Source: Oleiphilus messinensis
GTDB taxonomy: Bacteria > Pseudomonadota > Gammaproteobacteria > Pseudomonadales > Oleiphilaceae
DNA: 64,000 nt
NCBI RefSeq assembly: GCF_002162375.1
Contig: NZ_CP021425.1
Coordinates: forward strand, 2,601,501 to 2,665,500
Direction: 5' to 3'
The notes beneath the pieces were generated by a model. That model saw nothing but the letters and a program-made list of their open reading frames with translations. It was not told the DNA's origin and searched no databases. The translations under genes and the position numbers were made by a program. Shown piece by piece: positions 1 to 8,353 of this stretch (position 1 is the first letter of the stretch; every line of letters begins with the position of its first letter).

Positions 1-272
1 GGGAGTAAAACCACGCTGGAAAAGGCAACGAATATCCGGACAAGCATTTTGCAGGCAACCCAGTACTTTGAAGATATTGTTCGTGAACAGAAACGAAAAC
101 CCAAAGAAAACCTGCTGCAAAATATGATCGAATTTCAGGGTCAGGAAAAAAGCTTCAGTGATGACCATCTAGTGGCCAACAGTATCGCATTGTTGTTTGC
201 CGGGCATGAGACCACGTCAAACCTCATCTCCAATGCCGTGTATTGTTTGCATCAAAACCCTGAATATGGGCG
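1..272 (+). pseudogene. Cytochrome P450, 5' part (cut by IS4-family insertion; start lies outside window)
   Basis: The frame is open from base 1 and carries the P450 I-helix oxygen-activation motif (LLFAGHETTSN), which places this piece in the middle of a P450. The reading ends at NPEYGR, where an insertion sequence begins at base 273. The 3' part resumes at 1694 in the matching frame, so excising the element and one target copy restores NPEYGRHFFEA. P450s are haem monooxygenases; the substrate cannot be told. The true start is upstream of the window. The interrupted gene should make a truncated product lacking the ExxR and haem-binding segments, so it is almost certainly inactive. Confidence 0.9.
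261..272. repeat. Left target-site duplication of IS4-family element
   Basis: TGAATATGGGCG directly abuts the left inverted repeat and is repeated exactly at 1694-1705 after the right inverted repeat. Twelve bp fits the 10-13 bp duplications of the IS4 family. Confidence 0.95.
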
Positions 273-317
273 CAATGCTGTTCACTTAAGCATTTGATGT
301 TGAACGGGGCTTAATAG

Positions 318-352
318 AAAATCCGATGATGCTTCCATCATCGGATTTTTTT
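318..352 (+). terminator. Hairpin terminator inside the left end of the IS4 element
   Basis: A perfect 14-bp stem (318-331 with 336-349) and CTTC tetraloop run straight into a T tract, the form of an intrinsic terminator. It lies between the left end and the transposase start, so transcription entering from the P450 gene would stop before the transposase. It also folds the in-frame ATG codons at 326 and 329 into the stem. Protection from read-through transcription is known for IS10 and IS50 of the same family; here it is inferred. Confidence 0.8.
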
Positions 353-1684
353 ATGGATTTTCAACAAGACCTACTCGACCTCAGCAATCTCTTTAACTTC
401 TCTGACGTAAGCTCTTTTACGCAAAACATTCCCATCGAATGGGTAGAGTCTGCTCTGCGATTGAGCGCTTCCGCAACAATTAGAAGGCGTCGATTGCCAT
501 CAGATCAAGTGCTCTGGCTTGTCTTAGGCATGGCAATGTTTCGAAATGAACCAGTGCACGAAGTGGCTAGACGTTTAAATGTTTGTGCGCAAGGATTAGC
601 CTCTGACAACCTGCTCGCTCGAAGCGGTGTTACCAATGCCAGGAAGCGGCTGGGTTCTGAACCCGTTGAATGGTTATTTCGACAAACTGGAACACACTGG
701 GGACATGAACGCTACCCAGAAGACGAATGGAATGGTTTGAGAGTAATGGCGGTAGATGGGGCACTATTTCGCACACAAGATACGCCTGAACTTAGAGAGC
801 ACTTCGGCTCGGGCAATACCTCATCTAAACGGCAAACTCCCTTTCCCATGCTGAGGCTTGTTGCCCTAATGAATGTGCGCTCTCACATCATGATTGACGC
901 TCAAATCAGCCCCTATCGTCGAGGTGAAATTCCTCTTGCTGAGAGTTTCTTGTCAAGCATCCCAGATAACTCTGTTACTTTGTTTGATAAAGGCTTTTGG
1001 AGCGCAAATCTAATGTTAACACTCACTCAACAAGATGTTGACCGTCATTGGATGATACCCGAGCGGAAAGGGCTTGTGCATGAAGTTATTAAAACCTACA
1101 GCGATGGTGATGAGCTTATTCAAATGAAGGTGTCTCCACAAGCTAGGAAAAAGAATCCTGACTTACCTGAAACATGGCAAGTGCGAAGAGTAACGTACCA
1201 GATAAAATCTGGTACTAAATCTGTGATGACATCTTTACCTGTCGAGAGATTTAGCGCTGCCCAAGTCTCAGAGCTGTACAAAGAACGATGGGAAATTGAA
1301 CTTGGATTCAGGGATATCAAAAGTGCGATGCAAAATAACGCCATTACATTGCGAAGCAAGAAAACCGACCTAGTATACCAAGAGCTCTGGGGGTTACTAT
1401 TGTGCTACAACATTATTAGGCGAGAAGCCTCAATGGCCGCAGTGAGTTTTGATCGCGCTCCATCTGAAATACGCTTCAAGCCTGTCTGTGATTATATTGC
1501 AGTACAATTAATTGTGATGGCTGCCGCCAATCCGATATCTGGAACAGGTAGACGTTTGTCAGAACTGAGGTCTGGAATTGGAAGCTTGTTTTTAGAGAGG
1601 CGTCCGAGGCCAACAACTCCTCGGACAGTGAAGATATCAAAAACCCGATATCCAGTGGATCGCTATGCAGCACCTCTTAAGTGA
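353..1684 (+). CDS. IS4-family transposase
   Basis: This 443-residue DDE transposase has the IS4 signature Y-(2)-R-(3)-E-(6)-K in YKERWEIELGFRDIK near residue 315, with candidate catalytic aspartates in MAVDGALF (about 140) and VTLFDKGFW (about 215). The N-terminal 100 residues resemble the IS4 N-terminal domain. I take ATG 353 as start because the upstream in-frame ATGs at 326 and 329 lie inside the terminator hairpin; no clear ribosome binding site is visible, which fits the low expression usual for transposases. The stop overlaps the right inverted repeat. The frame is intact, so the element may be active. Confidence 0.93.
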   Translation: MDFQQDLLDLSNLFNFSDVSSFTQNIPIEWVESALRLSASATIRRRRLPSDQVLWLVLGMAMFRNEPVHEVARRLNVCAQGLASDNLLARSGVTNARKRLGSEPVEWLFRQTGTHWGHERYPEDEWNGLRVMAVDGALFRTQDTPELREHFGSGNTSSKRQTPFPMLRLVALMNVRSHIMIDAQISPYRRGEIPLAESFLSSIPDNSVTLFDKGFWSANLMLTLTQQDVDRHWMIPERKGLVHEVIKTYSDGDELIQMKVSPQARKKNPDLPETWQVRRVTYQIKSGTKSVMTSLPVERFSAAQVSELYKERWEIELGFRDIKSAMQNNAITLRSKKTDLVYQELWGLLLCYNIIRREASMAAVSFDRAPSEIRFKPVCDYIAVQLIVMAAANPISGTGRRLSELRSGIGSLFLERRPRPTTPRTVKISKTRYPVDRYAAPLK

Positions 1685-1693
1685 ACAGCATTG

Positions 1694-2135
1694 TGAATAT
1701 GGGCGGCATTTTTTTGAGGCTTCCGATTTCAGTGGCTCGCTGTTGGATGCCTGTATTGAAGAGACGTTGAGATTGGAGAGCCCGGTGCAGCGCATGGGGC
1801 GTTTCAGTACCGAGGACATTGAGTTGGAGGGCGAAATCATCGAGCAGGGTCACCGCATTATTTTGATGTTGGGCGCTGCGAATCGGGACCCTCGTGTTTT
1901 TTCTGATCCTGATCGCTATTGGCCAGAGCGGCCGGAGCGAGAGCATCTTGCTTTTGGCTATGGTCATCATTTTTGCTCTGGTGCCATGTTGGCACGGACG
2001 GAAGCACGAGTTGCCTTGCAGACGTTGTTTTCTGCTACACGTATTTCACTACCTGAGCGTGAAGGGTTTGAGTGGCATGAAAATGTTGCGTTGCGTGCAT
2101 TGCGCACGTTACCGGTGCAGCTTCAATGTTTCTGA
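1694..2135 (+). pseudogene. Cytochrome P450, 3' part
   Basis: This is the continuation of the P450 interrupted at 272. It contains the K-helix ExxR motif (EETLR), the PERF-like region (DRYWPERPE) and the haem-ligand loop FGYGHHFCSGAMLAR with the invariant cysteine. The C-terminal domain looks undamaged apart from separation from its 5' half, so precise excision of the insertion sequence would restore the gene. It has no start of its own apart from codons inside the IS right end. Confidence 0.92.
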
Positions 2136-2443
2136 ACTTGAGATAACGGTTCTTTGTGTCTTTTAGCTTTGGCTGAGTGAATCGTCGCGCGCCCGTTTTG
2201 TGCTACTCATAATTGAATACTACAATAAGTGGTGAGGGCGTTCCGCTGAAAGTTATATATGTGAATCTGCAGTGCTGCTGATACTGGAAACGGTTGATGG
2301 GGGAAGCTATTTGCGCTCTCTGTGAATGAGTTTTCTATGGTTTGTGAAAGGCTTGGTACGATGGCTTGTAAAGGACTTGGCACGAAGGCGTAAGGAACAC
2401 CTTGATAAAATCAATACCATAAACTGCAGGGTTTAACCTAAAT
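2136..2443. other. Intergenic region between P450 remnant and hybrid kinase
   Basis: No gene seen. It holds an imperfect direct repeat around 2343-2393 (GTGAAAGGCTTGGTACGATGGC followed by a close variant with GTAAAGGACTTGGCACGAAGGC). No convincing promoter or terminator could be picked out. Confidence 0.5.
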
Positions 2444-4141
2444 ATGGTGGAACGTAATCGAAAGACTTCTCCACTTCAATTCGCGAAGCCAAGTTCCGAG
2501 AAGACTCAACCCCCGCCCAGTCGAACCTGGAAAGTTTTAATTGTCGATGATGATGTGGACATGGTGGCGGTTACCCGCTTGGTTTTCGATTCGATCCATT
2601 TCGAAGGAATGCCCATCGAGGTTCTCCCTGCCTACTCTTCGAATCAGGCAATTGAAATTCTGTCAAATCATGATGATATTGCCATGGCATTTATCGATGT
2701 GGTCATGGAAACGGATCGCGCCGGACTGGATCTGGTGCGCTATATTCGTGATGATTTGAATAATAATGAAATCCAGTTGGTTTTGCGCACGGGGCAGCCT
2801 GGATATGCGCCGGAAGTGAGCGTCATTCTGGAGTATGGCATTAATGACTACCGTTTGAAAACGGATCTGGACAGCATCAAACTCACTACGGCATTGGTGA
2901 GTGCTTTGCGTAATTATGAAAACATCAGGTTGGCGAAGCAAGCTGCACGAAATAACGCAATCCTGGATGAAGTGAATCGAACCAAGAGCCTTTTCTTCGC
3001 CCAGATGAGCCATGATCTGCGCACGCCATTGAACAGTATTATGGGGTTCTGTGACCTGTTATCTGCGAATTTTACAGGTGTTGAGCAGCAAGAACAGCTG
3101 CACCTGATTAAGCAATCCAGTGAACATTTGCTCGCAATCGTAAATGACATATTGGACTTGTCCAAGGCGGAGGCAGGTAAGGTCCGATTGAATCAGGTTC
3201 CACTCGTGCTTGCCGAGTTGTTGTTGACTTCAAAAAAGCTTATTGAGCCGCTGCTTTCAACTCATGTCGAATTCCGGATTGAAGGGCTTGAGCACTTGCC
3301 GCCTCTTGTGATGGGAGACCCGCTCAGGATAAAACAGATTTTACAAAACCTTCTCAGTAATGCCGTCAAATTCACTACCCATGGCAGTATTGTTCTCAAA
3401 GTCGGTGCCGAGCAGACAGACAGAGGTGATTGGCGTGTTAATCTGACTCTCTCTGACACGGGGGTGGGTATTCCTCCTGCCCGGATGAGCCAGTTATTTA
3501 ACGCCTACGAGCAGGTAGGTGCCAGGATAGCTCGCCCACAGGGTACCGGTTTAGGGTTGACCATTTGTAAGCTGTTAGTTGATCTGATGGATGGTGATAT
3601 CAGCCTGACCAGTGAGCCGAATCGCGGCACAACGTTTCACGTGCACATTCAGTTGCCCGCAGTTCCTGAAGGTGTTGCGTTCCCCGAACAAGGCGATGTG
3701 GCACCGAACATAGCCAATCTCAGTCCTGACAGTGCTTCGAGTTCAACGCTGTCCCGCCGTGTGCTTGTGGTGGATGACGATGCCACCAACCGTTTGGTGG
3801 TTAGGAAAATGCTCGAATACCTCAATTGCCTGGTGGACTGTGCTCCGGACGGGGCAATTGCGCTTTCCATGGTATCTGCCCATGAATATGATCTGATTTT
3901 TATGGATTGTAATATGCCCCATATGGATGGTATCGAATGTGTCAGGCGACTACGCCAATTGGACAGTGTAGCCCGTGTTCCTGTTATCGCATTGACAGGG
4001 GCCGATGATACGGAAAGTAGAGAGGCGTGTTCCGCAGCCGGTATGAATGGCTTTTTGCATAAACCTGTCGAAATGAAGCGATTGCTCGAGATCGTGGAAA
4101 AATGGTTTGGGGGCAGGGGGGGGAAGGACATACGCTCCTGA
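2444..4141 (+). CDS. Hybrid sensor histidine kinase with N- and C-terminal receiver domains
   Basis: This 565-residue cytoplasmic protein has no membrane segment. An N-terminal receiver (about 29-150) has the acidic pocket DDD at 35-37 and phosphoacceptor D85. It is of the subtype normally followed by DUF3369, with a recognisable FIDVVMETD...GLDLVRYIR stretch. Here a HisKA domain follows directly, with H190 in the H-box (SHDLRTPLN). The HATPase domain has the N-box (LLSNAVKF), G1 (DTGVGIP) and G2 (GTGLGL). A second receiver (about 438-555) has D488 in FMDCNMPHMDG and the conserved lysine in LHKPV. A phosphorelay role is inferred. No partner response regulator, HPt or sensor gene lies beside it, so input and output are unknown. 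Confidence 0.92.
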   Translation: MVERNRKTSPLQFAKPSSEKTQPPPSRTWKVLIVDDDVDMVAVTRLVFDSIHFEGMPIEVLPAYSSNQAIEILSNHDDIAMAFIDVVMETDRAGLDLVRYIRDDLNNNEIQLVLRTGQPGYAPEVSVILEYGINDYRLKTDLDSIKLTTALVSALRNYENIRLAKQAARNNAILDEVNRTKSLFFAQMSHDLRTPLNSIMGFCDLLSANFTGVEQQEQLHLIKQSSEHLLAIVNDILDLSKAEAGKVRLNQVPLVLAELLLTSKKLIEPLLSTHVEFRIEGLEHLPPLVMGDPLRIKQILQNLLSNAVKFTTHGSIVLKVGAEQTDRGDWRVNLTLSDTGVGIPPARMSQLFNAYEQVGARIARPQGTGLGLTICKLLVDLMDGDISLTSEPNRGTTFHVHIQLPAVPEGVAFPEQGDVAPNIANLSPDSASSSTLSRRVLVVDDDATNRLVVRKMLEYLNCLVDCAPDGAIALSMVSAHEYDLIFMDCNMPHMDGIECVRRLRQLDSVARVPVIALTGADDTESREACSAAGMNGFLHKPVEMKRLLEIVEKWFGGRGGKDIRS

Positions 4142-4158
4142 AATGTTTCCTTACCATG
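4138..4158 (+). repeat. Left copy of a 21-bp direct repeat bracketing the accessory islet
   Basis: This segment, overlapping the kinase stop codon, matches 10063-10083 at 19 of 21 positions, including 14 identical bases GTTTCCTTACCATG; AATCTGG follows both copies a short distance later. It could be the scar or attachment site of an integrated element, but a match of this quality is also near what chance allows in 64 kb. Confidence 0.4.
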
Positions 4159-4215
4159 TCGTTGCGGTCACAATCTGGCAGGCATTGCTGTATCATTCAA
4201 CCCTTTATTAATTCA

Positions 4216-4404
4216 TCAAAATAGCGATTCGTAATTTAGTTTTCGGTGCTCTTTCAGTAGGCTAGTTTCGTAGCCATCCAACAACCAGTTGATTTGCTCA
4301 ACCAGAGTAGCGACTCCATTCACCTGTTTGCGAAAATCTACTGGCGCACGGTAAAGGTAGATCTCGGGGATTTCCAAAGCGGGATGGAGATATCGCGCTC
4401 GCAT
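4216..4404 (-). pseudogene. IS66-family tnpB relic with internal deletion
   Basis: The 62-residue frame joins two recognisable ends of the IS66 accessory protein TnpB: an N-terminal part with IYLYRAPVDFRKQVNG and a C-terminal part with INWLLDGYETSLLKEH. TnpB is normally about 115 residues, so the middle appears deleted in frame. No tnpA, tnpC or terminal repeats were found nearby, so this is a dead remnant marking past transposition at the edge of the accessory islet. Confidence 0.75.
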
Positions 4405-4760
4405 ATACGGTGCAGCGTAGTAATGAAATAAAACGGTATTGACTCCATCAAAACCGGTTTAGGACATAGACCTTCGAGGTCAGGTGTCTGTTAAGGAGAT
4501 AGAGTCTTCTTGAATCTCATTAGGGCTCGGAGAATTAGTCTCCTATCTGAAGCCGAATATATGCCTAAACCTTTAGCTTCAAAATCATTCGCTACCGAAG
4601 GGTCAAGAGCAATCAAATAAGCGAAAACTCAATACCTGTATTTGACATTGCCAGGGTGTCCATATAAGCCCTAGTCAATCAGGCCAGTAGTGTAATAAGA
4701 TCTGGATCACATTCTCGTTGTTTTGCTCTGAGTTAAGGATCGACACATAAGTCGAAGCTA
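4405..4760. other. Non-coding stretch between IS66 relic and first LRR gene
   Basis: No gene was recognised. The last 60 bases (from about 4701) are the upstream part of a duplicated unit repeated at 5880. The bases just before it (about 4683-4700) resemble the 3' end of the LRR genes, hinting at a lost third copy upstream. Confidence 0.5.
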
Positions 4761-4789
4761 TTGACACACGATAACGTGCAACGTAGTGT
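4761..4789 (+). promoter_or_regulatory. Sigma-70-like promoter of first LRR gene
   Basis: TTGACA at 4761-4766, a 17-bp spacer and TAGTGT at 4784-4789. The same hexamers at the same spacing stand at 5939-5967 in the duplicated unit while the spacer has drifted, which supports function. GACAC...GTGTC also makes the segment an interrupted palindrome. Confidence 0.65.
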
Positions 4790-4852
4790 CTTGGAGCCTG
4801 GACGATGAGAATCGTCGTTATGGAAACACTTCCGCTAAAAGGACTTACTTAA

Positions 4853-5884
4853 ATGCTTGTATTGACACGCATACCTTCATTCGCACTGCTTCTAGTGTGC
4901 ATGGTGGGTTGTACGAATGATGCTAATGATGCCGCACAGAAAGCGGCTGATAAGGCAAAAGTTGAGGCTCTGCTCCAGCTTTGTGATGATAAAAGTCTTC
5001 CACCAAATGATCGTGCAGGACATTGTATAGATTATTATCAGGCTATCGATGCAAAAAGAATAAATTTATCTTATATGGGAATCACAGAGCTTCCCGATAA
5101 GTTTTATGGCTTTGAAAATACCATATCGTTGCACTTGGCAGCAAATCACCTGTCCAAATTACCCCCATCAATTAGTCTTTTGAAAAATTTGGAATATTTA
5201 AATTTGACAGAAAATCAATTCTCTCAAATTCCTGACGTGGTATTCGAATTAAAGTCGTTAAAAGAGTTTTGGATTGCGCAGAACCAAATTGTTGAAATCA
5301 GTCATGAAATTAACAAATTGGAACGTCTCGAAATAGTATACCTATTTTATAATCAGATAGAAGATTTGCCATCAGATTTGTCGGGTTTAAGAAATTTGAA
5401 ACGGTTATTATTGTACGACAATAAGCTGAAAGTCTTTCCAGGGGCTCTCACCACACTGCCGGCACTAGAATATCTTTCAATCCGGAATAATGAAGTTGAG
5501 ACTATCTCGCCTGAAATTTCAAAAATGCTTCATCTGAAAGGGCTTGTTGCAATCAGTAATAAAATTGTTTCAATTTCACCAAAAATTGGTGAACTAAAAT
5601 CGCTTTATTTCCTGGAGCTGGCCGATAATAATTTAACGAGTTTACCTGCAGAGTTAGCGGATATTCCGACTTTGATTGTCGATGATGAACATCATGCAGG
5701 CGGTGTATTGGTATCGATCCCATCTGTTGAGTACACACATGAAGAATTGGCAGCGCACTCTGGCGTGGATGTGATGGCTAATAATATCCAAAAGCTTCCC
5801 AACAAGTTATGCACAATTTTCGTAAATTTGGAGAACAACCCTTTAACAGAGAAGCAGTTCAACCAGCAATGCAATAATGTCTGA
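4853..5884 (+). CDS. Leucine-rich-repeat lipoprotein, copy 1
   Basis: This 343-residue secreted lipoprotein has a signal peptide ending in the lipobox MVGC with lipidated C20. About nine 23-residue leucine-rich repeats follow from about residue 70 (pattern LxxLxLxxNxLxxLP), of the typical bacterial LP type. A cysteine-containing N-terminal cap and C-terminal cap (NNPLTEKQF) frame them. The D2 position after the lipid Cys is T, so outer-membrane sorting is expected. LRR proteins bind other proteins; the ligand is unknown. It is paired with a diverged tandem paralogue at 6028. The region is clearly A+T richer than its surroundings, suggesting transfer. Confidence 0.88.
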   Translation: MLVLTRIPSFALLLVCMVGCTNDANDAAQKAADKAKVEALLQLCDDKSLPPNDRAGHCIDYYQAIDAKRINLSYMGITELPDKFYGFENTISLHLAANHLSKLPPSISLLKNLEYLNLTENQFSQIPDVVFELKSLKEFWIAQNQIVEISHEINKLERLEIVYLFYNQIEDLPSDLSGLRNLKRLLLYDNKLKVFPGALTTLPALEYLSIRNNEVETISPEISKMLHLKGLVAISNKIVSISPKIGELKSLYFLELADNNLTSLPAELADIPTLIVDDEHHAGGVLVSIPSVEYTHEELAAHSGVDVMANNIQKLPNKLCTIFVNLENNPLTEKQFNQQCNNV

Positions 5885-5938
5885 ATCACATTCTCTTCCT
5901 ATGCTTTAAGGTAAGGGGCAACGCTTAAGCTAGCGCTA

Positions 5939-5967
5939 TTGACACAGAGCAGAGTGCAACGTAGTGT
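5939..5967 (+). promoter_or_regulatory. Sigma-70-like promoter of second LRR gene
   Basis: TTGACA at 5939-5944, a 17-bp spacer and TAGTGT at 5962-5967, duplicated from the promoter at 4761. The last seven spacer bases before the -10 (TGCAACG) are identical in both copies. Confidence 0.65.
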
Positions 5968-6027
5968 CTCGCATGCTGGACAAAGATAAAAGTCGTTATG
6001 GAATCTTAGCAAAAAGGACTTACTCAA

Positions 6028-7080
6028 ATGCTGGTATTAACACGCATGCTTTCATTCGTGCTGTTTCTGGTGTGCATCGCAGGTTGTACGAATGACGCTA
6101 CTGATGATGAAGTCGAACGAAAATCCGCTGACAAGGCAAAAATCAATGTTATTCGCCAGCTTTGCAAGAAAGAAAGCCTCCCTCCAAATGATCGTGTTAC
6201 ACATTGTTTGGATTACTATCGAGCAATAGATGCAAAAAGAATAGATTTGTCCAGTATGGGCATAACTGATCTACCTGATGCTTTTTATGGTTTTGAAAAC
6301 GTAACAAGTCTCGACTTATATTCAAATCAATTAAGTAGATTGCCAGCCTCAATAGGGCAGCTGAAGAACTTGCAGTATTTGAATCTTTCCAACAACGATT
6401 TTTCTGAGGTACCAGCCACTGTATTCGATTTAACGTTGTTAGTTGAACTGAGGGTTACAAGAAACCAAATTAAAAAATTAAGTGGCAAAATCAATAGATT
6501 GAAGTATTTGAAAAAGGCTTATTTTTACTTAAATCAGATTCAAGAACTGCCATCGGATATGTCTGGTCTCAAAAACCTCGATCGGCTCTATTTGGACAAT
6601 AATAGATTGAAAACATTTCCAGGCCCTCTAGTCACATTGCCTGCACTTAAATACCTTTCAATTACTAGTAATGAGATTGAAATCATTTCTTCAGAAATAT
6701 CACAAATGATCAGTTTGACAGGGCTGTTTGCTTCAGGAAATAAAATTGTTTCAATCTCACCTAGTATTGGAGAGCTAAAGTCGCTTTATTTTCTTGAGTT
6801 AGCGGGAAATAAACTTACCAGCTTGCCTGCTGAATTGGCAAATATCTCGACAATGATCGTGGATAAGGAAAGTCATGCGGGTGGAGTACTGGCAGACATT
6901 CCAGAAATTGAATATACCCCCCAGGAATTGGCACTACATTCTGGCGTCGATGTGATGGCCAATAAGATCAAAGTGCTTCCCAATAAGTTGTGCTCAATTT
7001 TTATAAATGTGGAGAATAATCCGTTAACGGAAATGCAGTTCAAGAAACAGTGTGACAAGATGAGATGGCACAATAATTAA
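6028..7080 (+). CDS. Leucine-rich-repeat lipoprotein, copy 2
   Basis: This 350-residue paralogue of the gene at 4853 has the same architecture: signal peptide with lipobox IAGC (C20), a capping region, about nine LRRs and the ENNPLTEMQF C-terminal cap. Framework positions are conserved, while many exposed repeat positions differ between the copies (for example the tracts around NQIVEIS versus NQIKKLS), as expected for paralogues that bind different partners. It has its own promoter (5939) and the shared pre-start sequence AAAAAGGACTTACTC. Its function is not known. Confidence 0.88.
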   Translation: MLVLTRMLSFVLFLVCIAGCTNDATDDEVERKSADKAKINVIRQLCKKESLPPNDRVTHCLDYYRAIDAKRIDLSSMGITDLPDAFYGFENVTSLDLYSNQLSRLPASIGQLKNLQYLNLSNNDFSEVPATVFDLTLLVELRVTRNQIKKLSGKINRLKYLKKAYFYLNQIQELPSDMSGLKNLDRLYLDNNRLKTFPGPLVTLPALKYLSITSNEIEIISSEISQMISLTGLFASGNKIVSISPSIGELKSLYFLELAGNKLTSLPAELANISTMIVDKESHAGGVLADIPEIEYTPQELALHSGVDVMANKIKVLPNKLCSIFINVENNPLTEMQFKKQCDKMRWHNN

Positions 7081-7115
7081 CCTCTAATACAATTCAAATT
7101 AAGGAACGATTTGAG

Positions 7116-7496
7116 ATGGCACAATATATTGATAATTATAATATATTTAAGAAAATTGACCTCGCATATAGAACAGCTGATGACGCACTTGATCGTTGGA
7201 TAAAGAAAATAACTATACCTTATTCAGATGCGTATGATATTGCTTATAAAAATTATACAAAAACGCTAAAGGAGGCTGAAGAGATCGAAAAACAACGTGC
7301 AGAACTGGCCTTTTTAGCCCTGTCATTGTGTAGTGGCTCATTGCTCGCCTCCGCATTAGCTTTATCTATGAGGAGTACAATTACAAGCTATGCGTTAAAA
7401 GTGATTTGCAACAACATGAATCGGACTTTCGAAATAGTGCATTATGCTGACGTGGTCAAGCAAAATTGTACAACCCAGTTAAGCTACTTTTCTTAA
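7116..7496 (+). CDS. Small protein with hydrophobic hairpin, C-terminus replaced by IS3 insertion
   Basis: A start with moderate RBS (AAGGAACGATTTGAG) opens a 126-residue frame. It has a helical charged N-terminal half (about 20-65), then a hydrophobic segment (about 67-88, [20 protein letters not shown]) and a tail. From codon 118 the reading is IS sequence. Without the element the frame continues from 8695 as LLDHVSH and stops at 8716-8718, giving 124 residues, so the insertion swaps only the last 7 residues for 9. Family not recognised. Together with the protein at 8729 it may be a broken cargo or effector gene linked to the downstream hcp; that link is inference. Very A+T rich. Confidence 0.6.
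   Translation: MAQYIDNYNIFKKIDLAYRTADDALDRWIKKITIPYSDAYDIAYKNYTKTLKEAEEIEKQRAELAFLALSLCSGSLLASALALSMRSTITSYALKVICNNMNRTFEIVHYADVVKQNCTTQLSYFS
7447..7457 (+). repeat. Left arm of inverted repeat surrounding the IS3 element
   Basis: CTGACGTGGTC here is the exact complement of 8701-8711 (GACCACGTCAG). Before insertion the arms were 15 bases apart, forming an 11-bp stem with the insertion point in the loop. Confidence 0.85.
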
Positions 7497-8324
7497 TTCA
7501 ACCATTTCTTTTTCAAACTGTACCGGACTTCTGTAATCGAGGTACGAATGCAGCCGCTCATTGTTATAAAACACAGAAATATATTCCAGGATGTCCCGCT
7601 GAGCTTCAGCTCTTGTTTGATAGCTTTTCCACTGAACTCGCTCCTGCTTTAAAGTGCCAAAGAAACTTTCAACGACGGCATTATCCCAGCAGTCACCCTT
7701 CTTACTCATGCTGCCTTTAAAACCATGTAGTTTAAGAAGTTTTCTAAAATCCCTGCTGGCATACTGTGAGCCGCGATCAGAGTGGTGTATTAGCCCAGCT
7801 TCAGGGCGACGCTGCCAAACTGCCATTTTGAGCGCATCACAAACCATTTGCGCTTTCATGCGTGAGCTCATATTCCATCCAACTACTTTTCTAGAGTAAA
7901 GATCTATCACTACCGCTAAATACAACCAACCTTCCTGTGTCCAGACGTATGTGATATCGGACGCATAGACCTGGTCAGGCTGCTCAACAGCAAACTCACG
8001 ATCGAGAAGATTATCGAAAACCGGCTGCTTATGGTTGCTGTTTGTCGTTACTTTGTATTTCTTCTTGTGTTTGACTTTTATTCCCGCTTCTTTCATCAGT
8101 TTTCTGGTTTTGTTCCGGCCAACCGGGTAACCCAAAACATTTAATGCTGTTTTCATCCTGCGATAGCCATAGGTATCATCACTTGATTTGGCTATATCTT
8201 GTATCCACTCAATCATCTCCGAATGAGTCGGATCATCAGGTTTATTGTCTTGACGCTGTAAATAGCTGTAATAGCCTGAGCGCGTTACACCCAATTGCTG
8301 GCACATAATGCCAACGGGCCACAC
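7479..8324 (-). CDS. IS3-family transposase OrfB
   Basis: The integrase-core DDE domain shows D in [10 protein letters not shown] in [13 protein letters not shown] and E in [16 protein letters not shown], spaced as in IS3 OrfB proteins, after an N-terminal HTH_21-like region (HSEMIEWI...[10 protein letters not shown]). The frame stays open upstream of the nominal GTG start into the end of orfA ([16 protein letters not shown]), so the functional product is most likely an OrfAB fusion made by -1 frameshifting. It appears intact. Confidence 0.93.
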   Translation of the reverse strand: MWPVGIMCQQLGVTRSGYYSYLQRQDNKPDDPTHSEMIEWIQDIAKSSDDTYGYRRMKTALNVLGYPVGRNKTRKLMKEAGIKVKHKKKYKVTTNSNHKQPVFDNLLDREFAVEQPDQVYASDITYVWTQEGWLYLAVVIDLYSRKVVGWNMSSRMKAQMVCDALKMAVWQRRPEAGLIHHSDRGSQYASRDFRKLLKLHGFKGSMSKKGDCWDNAVVESFFGTLKQERVQWKSYQTRAEAQRDILEYISVFYNNERLHSYLDYRSPVQFEKEMVELRKVA

Positions 8325-8353
8325 CTTTTTATGCTGGGTGATGAAAGCGTATT

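Larger units (their letters stand above)
273..1693 (+). mobile_element. Complete IS4-family insertion sequence, 1421 bp
   Basis: The ends are perfect 18-bp inverted repeats, CAATGCTGTTCACTTAAG at 273-290 and its complement at 1676-1693, flanked by an exact 12-bp direct repeat (261-272 and 1694-1705). It carries one transposase gene (353-1684). Identical repeats, an undecayed target duplication and an intact transposase argue for recent insertion. It sits inside a cytochrome P450 gene in the same orientation. Confidence 0.96.
4701..7080 (+). repeat. Tandem duplication of about 1.18 kb (promoter plus LRR lipoprotein gene)
   Basis: Unit 1 (4701-5879) and unit 2 (5880-7080) each begin with TCTG(G/A)ATCACATTCTC, then carry the same TTGACA/TAGTGT promoter, a conserved AAAAGGACTTACT segment before the start codon, and an LRR lipoprotein gene. 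Unit 2 starts at the stop codon of gene 1. The copies have diverged substantially in the coding parts, so the event is old. Confidence 0.85.

Noticed and set aside
326-352. Start of the IS4 transposase at ATG 326
   Set aside because: These codons form the terminator stem; ATG 353 directly after it fits the transposase N-terminus better.
3649-4131. 160-codon minus-strand frame opposite the kinase receiver
   Set aside because: Antisense to a conserved receiver domain with no RBS or known motifs.
7479-7720. Plus-strand frame across the IS3 left end
   Set aside because: It is antisense to orfB; the real coding strand there is minus.
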